DNA of 64,000 bases from Lihuaxuella thermophila (lineage in GTDB: Bacteria > Bacillota > Bacilli > Thermoactinomycetales > Thermoactinomycetaceae): assembly GCF_900110165.1 (NCBI RefSeq), contig NZ_FOCQ01000007.1, positions 173,387 through 237,386 on the forward strand, given 5' to 3'. This document shows positions 44,971-52,647 of this stretch, piece after piece (position 1 is the first letter of the stretch; each line of letters begins with the position of its first letter). The notes below the pieces were generated by a model, which searched no databases, was not told the DNA's origin, and saw only the letters and a list, made by a program, of their open reading frames with translations. Both the position numbers and the translations under genes were made by a program.

Positions 44971-44998
44971 AAAAAAGCCGGGATTAATTCCGGCCTTT
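44971..44998 (-). terminator. Terminator of the distal pseudokinase gene
   Basis: On the minus strand GCCGG and CCGGC form a short GC stem with an eight-base loop followed by seven T. It overlaps the stop codon at 44984. It separates this gene from mrfB, so mrfB must have its own promoter or depend on read-through. Confidence 0.75.
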
Positions 44999-46822
44999 CT
45001 CTTGTTGGTTCTCCTGTAAAAGCTCAAAACCTTTAGGATTGCGCAAAGTGACGTCACGAAGCGAAATGGGTTCGTCACTCACATACTTGATTTCCGCTGT
45101 TTTAGAACCGTGGGTCAGTTTGATCTGCAACTCATTAAAGACAGAAGTGACAGATACCTGAACCGGCTCATTGTCTTTCAGGCTCCAGTCGATTTCCTGT
45201 TCCTTGACTTTCTCCAAACTGTCCTTAAATCGATATAGGAACAGTCTGTTGCTTTTCTTCCACACCAGCCGGTAACGGCTTCCGTCAATCGCCTGCAGAT
45301 CCATATGTAAACGATCTCCGTCCGCAGGCGGGATCAACGTGAGGCTGGCAGAAGCCGTCAATGCAACGCGAACCTGCGTCCGTGGAGTCACTTTCAAACG
45401 GTTCTTCTGTTGGTCATCAACGGTAAGAATCCCTTGACCGAAATCGAGTTGCCAAGGTTGTCCGTTCATCCAGGCATCTTCAACCGCTTTCCGGTCTGAA
45501 ATCGCATTTAATTGGGGATAAAACAATGTAGCTCCTTCCCGCCCGTAAAAGCGGAAAAATAACTCCGAGTGGATGGGTGAAGTTCCCACAGCCATCCATT
45601 TCTCTACCTGTCCCTGTTCATTGATGGAAATGCGAAGAGGCTCACCGGGGAAATAATGAAGCTCAAACGTGTACTTCTTTCCCGGTTTGATCCGGTAAAC
45701 CGTTCCGGAATTGCCGAATTCGAATTTCCTGTTGCCAGCCTTTTGAAAAAGGGTCAGTCTGCCCTGATTGTCGATTTCAAGCCCGTATGCGGATTGCTTG
45801 TCCTTCGTCTCCAACAACCCGATAAATCCATTCAACTTTTCAAGCATAATCTCGCCGCGAACGGTAGAGGCTCCTTGCAAGATATAAGGTAATGTATAAG
45901 ACCTTTTTTCATTGGAAAATGAAACGGATTGAATCAGTTCATCACTCGAAAACTTATCTTTTTTTTCCTCTTCTTGCGGTCTGAAAAAGCCGAACGGATC
46001 ACCGGATGCACTGCTGTCCAACGGTTTCCACTGAGAAACGGCAATGGCGACAAGGACCAGAAAAGCTGCAAAAACCGACACAGTTGTGTAAATCCTTCTC
46101 CGCTTCCGCTGTTTGGCATCGCTGCGAAAACCGGCGTGCGCCTGCCTGTTTGCCGCTGACATATCTGCGATTGCCCGGCGTACTTCGTCAAAGGATACCT
46201 TTGAATCCAAACACTGGAGTGCCAACTTTTTAAATTTGGGCGGAACCTGTTTGGCTTCCAATTGTTTTTCACACTGTTTGAGACTGTCTGAAGGAGCCTG
46301 TCCCGTCAAGAGATAATACAACAGCTCCCGCCATTTATCATCCAATGCCGAGGTCTGTTCATCCTTGATGTAATAGAACAACAGAACAGGATTGTCTCCG
46401 TTTAACAGAATATTTTTCGGATCTAAAGCGGCTCCCATCTTTAGCGGCAGGCGATCCAAGTCGGTCAAGGTTTTGAACAGCATGTCAGCGATTTGAATGG
46501 CATACTCCGGCTCCATCGCCCGTTCCCTGTTGACCAACAGCGGGAGAGGATCTCCCGAAAAAGGAGGATGCACCAGAATGAGCTGGTCTTCCTCCTCCAA
46601 GATATCAAGGATTGGAGCCAGGTGCGGATGCTGCAGCTTTTTAAGTGCTTCCTGGTAACCTGCAGGCAGAGGGCGACGGTTTATTTTGATGCTTTGCAGA
46701 AAAACCTGCGCACCGTCCGAAGATTTCGCTTGCAGAAGCTGACCGGAGAAAAAATTGATCACATCTTCCACTTGAAATCTTTCATAATACCGACGCTTCA
46801 CATGTTGTTCCCGTATCAACAA
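44984..46822 (-). CDS. Membrane pseudokinase with large ectodomain, paralog 2
   Basis: 612 residues. Residues 1-225 read like a degenerate Ser/Thr kinase: a VAIK-like lysine in FLQSIK (Lys46), LQHPHLAPILDILEEEDQLILV (63-84), ALDPKNILL (132-140) where HRDxKPxNILL is expected, FYYIKD where DFG is expected, and WRELLYYLLTGQAP (164-177). The catalytic Asp of HRD and the DFG Asp are both lost. A basic stretch KQRKRRR precedes one membrane segment (about 245-264). The rest (265-612) is a predicted beta-rich extracellular part. TTG start with AGGGGAAA upstream. Likely a signalling or wall-sensing protein; no family is recognised. Confidence 0.75.
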   Translation of the reverse strand: MLIREQHVKRRYYERFQVEDVINFFSGQLLQAKSSDGAQVFLQSIKINRRPLPAGYQEALKKLQHPHLAPILDILEEEDQLILVHPPFSGDPLPLLVNRERAMEPEYAIQIADMLFKTLTDLDRLPLKMGAALDPKNILLNGDNPVLLFYYIKDEQTSALDDKWRELLYYLLTGQAPSDSLKQCEKQLEAKQVPPKFKKLALQCLDSKVSFDEVRRAIADMSAANRQAHAGFRSDAKQRKRRRIYTTVSVFAAFLVLVAIAVSQWKPLDSSASGDPFGFFRPQEEEKKDKFSSDELIQSVSFSNEKRSYTLPYILQGASTVRGEIMLEKLNGFIGLLETKDKQSAYGLEIDNQGRLTLFQKAGNRKFEFGNSGTVYRIKPGKKYTFELHYFPGEPLRISINEQGQVEKWMAVGTSPIHSELFFRFYGREGATLFYPQLNAISDRKAVEDAWMNGQPWQLDFGQGILTVDDQQKNRLKVTPRTQVRVALTASASLTLIPPADGDRLHMDLQAIDGSRYRLVWKKSNRLFLYRFKDSLEKVKEQEIDWSLKDNEPVQVSVTSVFNELQIKLTHGSKTAEIKYVSDEPISLRDVTLRNPKGFELLQENQQEKGRN

Positions 46823-46986
46823 TTGTTTCCCCTAACCTTTTGTTATGATAGTAAGCAATATAAATCAAGTATGACTCAGTACTGCCAGCATCTATATGCT
46901 ATCATAAGCACTAGAAAAATCAAGAAAAAAATTTATATAAATACCTAGAAAGCTCTTTTCCACCGGTGAAAAAATCCGGTATATTT

Positions 46987-48789
46987 TCAGCCCTCGAATC
47001 CATTTCCGACCGGCAAGATCTTGATGTCCATTTCTTCTTCTATGGGAACAATTCCCTTTTTAATCAGTACGGGACGGTCAAAGTAATAGATTAATGACTC
47101 CGATTTATTTTTTTGCTCGATTTCAATTTTTACCATGGTGTCCTGATTGTGCACGTTTACTTTTGCCGGTATTTTCGGATCCCAATCCCATAAGATTTTT
47201 TTCGTTGTCAATTTCAATTGGTCATCGATATGATTGAGTTCGATGTTGCGATTTTTTCTCCAGATAAACTTTAATTGGTTCCCTTCCGCGGTTTCCAGAT
47301 CCAGCTGAACCGGATCGGTTGGAATTTTCTCCGGATAGAAAAACTGGAAAGAAAAAAAGCCGAATTTCGATATTTGCAGCTGCGATTTCGGTTGCACCCG
47401 GATTCCTTTTTGGTCGGCCAGCACTTCTCCGTGAGCCAGGTCCCACTGGTGTCCGTTCATCCACTTTTCAAGAGCCGTTTGGCTGTCATGAAAACGGGAA
47501 ATGCTTACTTGACTCACCGTGGTACGCTCGTTTCCCCTGAATCGGAAGCGGTAGTTTTCATCTTTCATCAACGGCCCTACAGTCATCCACTCCGTTTTTT
47601 CATACAAGTCTTTGACGGAGATTCGCAGTCGTTCATTCGGTATGTAATACAGATCCACTTGATAGGAGTGCTTTGAGTTCAGCCAAAAAGATTTACTGTT
47701 GCGGACACTTGGTTGGGCAAAGTTCTGTTCCTGCTTATACTGTTCCCCGACAACACTGAGTTCCCCGATGGAGTCCAACCGAATTCCATATTGTTGCGAA
47801 GTTTCTTCTGAAAGAAAAGATGCCGAAAAAGGTCCCAATTTATTTTGAATGATGTGAAATTGAATGTGCGTAATCCCGCTCACCGGCTGCTTGGCCAAAT
47901 GACTCGTCACTTCACTCCCGTTAAACCGAATGGACGGGATCTGCTCCACCACTCTCACCGATTCCCCGGCAGTCTGATCGGGTGTACGGACCGAATGATT
48001 TCCCATGTTCAGCGCATCCGTGTACATAACAAAATACCCCATGAAAAGAATCGATAAGATGGCTGCGCTAACGGCCGCGGGAATGGTGACCGAATGCAAT
48101 TTGAATGAGTCTTTTTTCTTCCGGTGAAGAGGTAAAGCGGTATTTTGCGCAAGCTGAATAATGTCTGTGAGGGTGCGGCGGGGATTTAAACTCTCTTGGA
48201 TCAGCAATTGGATCGAATCGGGCAGGTCCGGGTCCAATTTTATTTCGGAGAGAGAGGGATATGGCTTATATTTGGAGCGAATTCCTGTAACCAAATAATA
48301 GAGCAACCCTCTCCATGCTTCGTCATCCTCCCGCTGTGGTCCCCGCTCGCCAATATCAAAAAAAAGCAAATAAGGGTGGTCGCCCGCCATGACTATATTT
48401 CTCGGATCCAGGGTCGTCACGATGGGCACGGGAAGTTCGCTCAACTCTTTGACCGATTGCAGTAACTGCCGGTAGAGATTTAAGGCTTTTGCGGAATCTA
48501 ACGGCTTTTCGGGTGTGACCAGCAGGGTTAGAGGATCTCCGAACAGGACCGGATAAACGATCACCACATATTCTCCGTCATCATAAATTTCCCGGCTCGG
48601 AACCAGATGAGGGTGATTCAGTTTCGTGAGAATATCCTTATAATCCGACGGAAGGGACCTCATTTTGTTAATTTCGTGAAGAAGCACCTGTTCTCCGGCC
48701 GGTGAACGGGCCAAGAGCAGCGAACCCAAAGAAAAAGCAAGCACATCTTCCACTTGAAAGTGTTCATAAAATTTTTTCCTATCTTTCAC
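46987..48789 (-). CDS. Membrane pseudokinase with large ectodomain, paralog 1
   Basis: 600 residues with the same plan and clear similarity to the next gene (FYEHFQVEDV against YYERFQVEDV; LNHPHLVPSREI against LQHPHLAPILDI; TLDPRNIV against ALDPKNIL; LLYYLVTG against LLYYLLTG). The VAIK lysine is not conserved (HEIN at 38-41). HRD is replaced by TTLDPRN (125-131), but a DFG-like DIG is kept at 145-147. One membrane segment lies at about 234-256, followed by a beta-rich ectodomain. GTG start with AAAGGAGG. It may retain nucleotide binding; phosphotransfer looks unlikely. Confidence 0.75.
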   Translation of the reverse strand: MKDRKKFYEHFQVEDVLAFSLGSLLLARSPAGEQVLLHEINKMRSLPSDYKDILTKLNHPHLVPSREIYDDGEYVVIVYPVLFGDPLTLLVTPEKPLDSAKALNLYRQLLQSVKELSELPVPIVTTLDPRNIVMAGDHPYLLFFDIGERGPQREDDEAWRGLLYYLVTGIRSKYKPYPSLSEIKLDPDLPDSIQLLIQESLNPRRTLTDIIQLAQNTALPLHRKKKDSFKLHSVTIPAAVSAAILSILFMGYFVMYTDALNMGNHSVRTPDQTAGESVRVVEQIPSIRFNGSEVTSHLAKQPVSGITHIQFHIIQNKLGPFSASFLSEETSQQYGIRLDSIGELSVVGEQYKQEQNFAQPSVRNSKSFWLNSKHSYQVDLYYIPNERLRISVKDLYEKTEWMTVGPLMKDENYRFRFRGNERTTVSQVSISRFHDSQTALEKWMNGHQWDLAHGEVLADQKGIRVQPKSQLQISKFGFFSFQFFYPEKIPTDPVQLDLETAEGNQLKFIWRKNRNIELNHIDDQLKLTTKKILWDWDPKIPAKVNVHNQDTMVKIEIEQKNKSESLIYYFDRPVLIKKGIVPIEEEMDIKILPVGNGFEG

Positions 48790-49128
48790 TGGACATTCCT
48801 CCTTTCAGAAAATAATCATTCCGTTTTGCAATCAACTTCCAAGACAGATATGTATTTATACTAAACATTTAATTTATAAAAATCAATCAACTCTATCAGT
48901 GAAGTTTCGATTTCCTGCGGACAGGAAAGAAAAAAGCCTTGCCGCAGTTGGACGGCAAGGACGGGTAACGGGTATGGGATTTTTTTTGCAGTGGACCTCA
49001 CACGCGGCCTCGATCCTGCCCAATTCCGGGGCCCTGAACATGACCATTCCGTCTACCGGTTTCTCAAAGCTTGATCCATCTTTGGATCGGCGATGAATCT
49101 CAGTTTCATTTTTCGTTTCGCCCGGTAT
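48790..49128. other. Gene-free gap between mrfA and the pseudokinase genes
   Basis: About 339 bases with no supported gene. It holds the mrfA terminator (48927-48960) and an AT-rich part (48840-48895) which could hold the promoter of the pseudokinase pair. Confidence 0.5.
48927..48960 (-). terminator. Terminator downstream of mrfA
   Basis: CCTTGCCG and CGGCAAGG form an eight-base-pair stem followed on the minus strand by CTTTTTTCTTT. It suggests that the pseudokinase pair is a separate transcription unit. Confidence 0.8.
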
Positions 49129-51372
49129 TCACTTGATATAAGACAGCAATTTCAGCGTAAGATCTTTTGCACCTTCACCTGTTTCATTGACCGGACCGAC
49201 ACAAGACGGACAGCCCCCTTGGCAGGGACATGCCTGGATATGCGCTTTGGCGATGTTTAACAGTTGTTCGCTCAGTTCAAACAGTTTGTCGCTGAGTCCC
49301 ACTCCGCCCGGCACTTTATCATACAGATAAATGGTGGGCAACTTTGAATGCACAGCCTTCACCTGTGCGGAAACTCCCAAATCTTTCGGGTCGCACATCA
49401 GGTAGACCGGTGCCAGATAGGCAAGCACATTGCTGAGCCCGACCAGCCCTGTCTGCAGATCATTTTGTCTAAAACGGCTGATTTCCGGGTGATTGAGGGT
49501 CAACCAATAAGCCGATGTATGCATTTCCTGCTCGGGAAGATGCACGGGACCCGACCCGATATTTTCGTGGGTATACAATTTAATTTTTTTAAACAGCGTA
49601 ACCAGCGCATTCACCGTCACCTCTCCCAAACTTCGCGTGTGGGTCTCAGACGTTTCCTCCCGGTCCACTCCCAGCACCCGCAGTTGCACGGCGAGATTGG
49701 CGTCGGTGTAATAATCGACATCTACCTCGCGCACATATGCTTTTTTCTCTTCAAGATCCAGCTTCTCCACTTGATACTGAACCCCTTCGTGGAGATAGAT
49801 CGCTTCTTCATGCAGTAGCATGGGGGCGCTGAAACGGTCCACTTCCCCGATGACCTTGTGACTGGCTGTCTCTGAGATATCGATGATGACCACATTTTCC
49901 TGATCGGCGGTTCTGAGACTGACCTCTTTGGCCGGAAATGACTGATTCATCCAATACCAGCGGTTTCCCGACCGGTGCAGTATTTTTTCCTCTGCCAGAA
50001 AATCGAGAATTTCCTCCGTCGTCGCCACTCCAAACTGTTCCCCCGCTTCAAAGGGCAATTCATAAGCTGCACACTTGATATGATTGACCAGGATGATCAG
50101 ATTATCCGGCTGCACCAACGCATGTTCGGGAGATTGCTCCAAAAAATACTCCGGGTGTTGAATCACATACTGATCCAGCGGGTTGGAGGAAGCGACTAAA
50201 ATCTGGAGGGATGCCCCGTGCCTGCGGCCTGCCCTTCCCGCCTGTTGCCAGGTGCTGGAGATGCTTCCGGGATACCCGCAGATAATACAGGCTTCCAACT
50301 GCCCGATATCAATTCCCAGCTCCAACGCGTTGGTGCTGACCACACCGCGGATTTCCCCGGACCGGAGTCCCTTTTCAATCGCTCTTCGCTGATTCGGAAG
50401 ATATCCTCCCCGGTATCCACGCACTTTTCCCGGCAAAATATTTTGCAAATAGGTGAGCAGCACTTCCACCCGCACCCTGCTTCTTGCAAAGACAATGGTC
50501 TGAATATCATTCTTCAAAAGCGTTTCAGCCAGACGACGGGCCTCCAGAACACTGCTGCGCCGGATGCCCAAAGCTTTGTTCACCACCGGCGGATTATAAA
50601 AAAGAAAGTGCTTTTCCCCGCTGGGAGCTCCATTATTATCCACAAGAGTCATCCGGGTTCCTGTCAGGGTTTCGGCAAAAGAACGGGGATTGGCAATCGT
50701 TGCTGAAGAACAGATAAATTGCGGTTCTGATCCATAATGGCGGCAAATTCGGCGCAAACGGCGCAATACGTTGGCGAAATGGCTGCCAAAGACCCCGCGG
50801 TAGGCATGCAGCTCGTCAATCACAATGTATCGCAAGTTTTCAAATAGTTTCACCCATTTGGTATGATGAGGCAGGACCGCCTGATGGAGCATATCAGGAT
50901 TGGTCACCACAATATGGCCGGCCCGGCGGATGGCTTGACGTGCCGAGGCAGGCGTATCCCCATCATATGTATACCCTTTGATATCTCTTCCCATCAGTTC
51001 GATCCACCGGTTCAATTCGGCCATCTGGTCATAGGCTAAGGCCTTGGTCGGAAAAATATAAAGCGCCCGGGCACTGTTCTCTTCCAGGATGGTGTGCAAT
51101 ACGGGCAAGTTGTAACACAGTGTTTTTCCTGATGCCGTCGGTGTCACAACGACCACGTTTTTGCCCCCTAAGGCATGTTCCACTGCGGTGGCTTGATGGG
51201 TGTAAAGACGCTCAAAGCCTTGTTTTTTCAATGCCGAGACCAAGTCCGGATGGAGATTTTCCGGAAAAGGAGCGTACTGTGCTTCCCGCGGGGGAATCAC
51301 TTCCCAGCGGGTCACGTTTTTTAAAAGATCTTCCTCCCTCTGGAGTTGATCAATCAGCATGCGGATATTCAT
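49129..51372 (-). CDS. mrfA: MrfA (YprA), DEAD/DEAH-box repair helicase
   Basis: 747 residues from ATG 51372 (MNIRMLIDQLQREEDLL), preceded by GGGGGGAG. Walker A TPTASGKT, DEAH-like box IDELHAYRG, SSATIANP, the helicase motif QQAGRAGRR and the C-terminal four-cysteine site CPCQGGCPSC that holds zinc in the MrfA family are all visible. A 3'-5' helicase working with MrfB in repair of mitomycin C adducts, known from B. subtilis. Here separated from mrfB. The preceding lipM gene ends 54 bases upstream. Confidence 0.93.
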   Translation of the reverse strand: MNIRMLIDQLQREEDLLKNVTRWEVIPPREAQYAPFPENLHPDLVSALKKQGFERLYTHQATAVEHALGGKNVVVVTPTASGKTLCYNLPVLHTILEENSARALYIFPTKALAYDQMAELNRWIELMGRDIKGYTYDGDTPASARQAIRRAGHIVVTNPDMLHQAVLPHHTKWVKLFENLRYIVIDELHAYRGVFGSHFANVLRRLRRICRHYGSEPQFICSSATIANPRSFAETLTGTRMTLVDNNGAPSGEKHFLFYNPPVVNKALGIRRSSVLEARRLAETLLKNDIQTIVFARSRVRVEVLLTYLQNILPGKVRGYRGGYLPNQRRAIEKGLRSGEIRGVVSTNALELGIDIGQLEACIICGYPGSISSTWQQAGRAGRRHGASLQILVASSNPLDQYVIQHPEYFLEQSPEHALVQPDNLIILVNHIKCAAYELPFEAGEQFGVATTEEILDFLAEEKILHRSGNRWYWMNQSFPAKEVSLRTADQENVVIIDISETASHKVIGEVDRFSAPMLLHEEAIYLHEGVQYQVEKLDLEEKKAYVREVDVDYYTDANLAVQLRVLGVDREETSETHTRSLGEVTVNALVTLFKKIKLYTHENIGSGPVHLPEQEMHTSAYWLTLNHPEISRFRQNDLQTGLVGLSNVLAYLAPVYLMCDPKDLGVSAQVKAVHSKLPTIYLYDKVPGGVGLSDKLFELSEQLLNIAKAHIQACPCQGGCPSCVGPVNETGEGAKDLTLKLLSYIK

Positions 51373-51426
51373 CCGAGTCTCCCCCCTCTCTTCTTTATCC
51401 TGTGAGACCGCCCAGCAATATACCAT

Positions 51427-52242
51427 TTACCTTCTGAAATTCCACTCATCGTTGCCGTAACGGGTTCGCACCAACTCTTCCGCCAATTCCTGTTCATATC
51501 TGGTCAGTTCACCCGGAATCAGGTTTAATCCCATCCCCTTTGCAAAACCGGTATAAAAAGCTTCGATCACCTGCTCCATGGAAACCGGTTTCTCCCTGAC
51601 CAGGTTAATGGCCACGGCTTTTTCCGCAAAATTTTTCTTTAGTCTTTCTTTCACGCGCTCTGATGGAAAACGAAGCACACGAAACAATAAATCGGTATCC
51701 AGATTGAGCAGGATGGACCCGTGTTGCAGGATCACTCCCCGCTGCCGTGTCTGGGCGCTTCCGGCTACCTTTTTCCTCTCGATGACCAGCTCATAATCAG
51801 AGGGAGAATCAAAACAAGCAGCAGATGAATGCTCTCTTTGTGCCTGGTCCGGGGATGACAGGTCCGCTCTCATTCCGAGCTGGCGAAAGCCTTCCAGCAA
51901 TCCCTGGCTGATCACCCGGTACGACTCACTCACGGAAGAGGGCATCAACGGATGGTCTTCAGAAACAATCACGCTGTATGTAAGCTCTTGATCATGCAAA
52001 ACCGCTCTGCCTCCCGTCATGCGGCGTACAAAACCGAGCCCCGCTTCTTTCAGACGTTCAAGATCCACTTCTTTTTCCGCTCTTTGAAAATATCCGATCG
52101 ACAGAGTTGCCGGGTTCCAGCCGTAAAAACGGAGCGTGGGAGGCACTTTCCCTTCCCGATGTGCGGTCATGATCGCTTCATCCAAAGCCATGTTATATGC
52201 GGATGAATATATCTGATAAGGTAAAAATCTCCAATTCCGCAA
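51427..52242 (-). CDS. lipM: Octanoyl-[GcvH]:protein N-octanoyltransferase LipM
   Basis: 271 residues of the biotin/lipoate ligase fold. The motif RRMTGGRAVLHDQELTYSV (about 73-91), the catalytic cysteine in AACFDSPSDYEL (Cys143) and the lysine in KKVAGSAQ (Lys158) match LipM, which transfers octanoate from ACP to GcvH as the first step of lipoate assembly. In B. subtilis it neighbours mntR; here 15 kb separate them. Confidence 0.92.
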   Translation of the reverse strand: MRNWRFLPYQIYSSAYNMALDEAIMTAHREGKVPPTLRFYGWNPATLSIGYFQRAEKEVDLERLKEAGLGFVRRMTGGRAVLHDQELTYSVIVSEDHPLMPSSVSESYRVISQGLLEGFRQLGMRADLSSPDQAQREHSSAACFDSPSDYELVIERKKVAGSAQTRQRGVILQHGSILLNLDTDLLFRVLRFPSERVKERLKKNFAEKAVAINLVREKPVSMEQVIEAFYTGFAKGMGLNLIPGELTRYEQELAEELVRTRYGNDEWNFRR

Positions 52243-52647
52243 ACCAACATCCTCCCAAATCTCTTTTTGTATTTATTTTATCTTTTGTGAAGAAAAAAGA
52301 ACAAGTAGACTCTAAATCTCGTTAGCAAATCAAAAGGATCGGCCAGATGATCCGGGATTTTTCATAACTATTTATAAAATAAATAAATTGTTGAATTTTT
52401 AGTCTGCAAATTTTAAAATATAGATATGTTGGTTTATTCCCATTTCCAAATAAGGGGGTATCCGGGAGCACAGGAAAAATTGACCAATTAATGAAAAAGC
52501 GCTCAAACGGTTGTATGACGCTGCCAGCTATTTCAAAATCCCTTGGCCGGAACCGCTAGGACAACTGTCGGGGAGCTGATTTCACACTTTTGACGGACCC
52601 TGTTTTGAAATAGCTTCGGCCATCCATTCCGAGAGGAGTCGTTTTTA
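52243..52647. other. Gene-free leader upstream of the large protease
   Basis: About 405 bases. The left part is AT-rich (52370-52440). Near the right end GCTATTTCAAAA (52527-52538) and TTTTGAAATAGC (52603-52614) form a 12-base inverted repeat with 64 bases between. The repeat lies just upstream of the ribosome site GAGAGGAG and may form a structured leader. Confidence 0.5.

Noticed and set aside
48899..49096. A 65-residue plus-strand open frame between mrfA and the pseudokinase gene
   Set aside because: It begins without a ribosome site and runs through the mrfA terminator stem.
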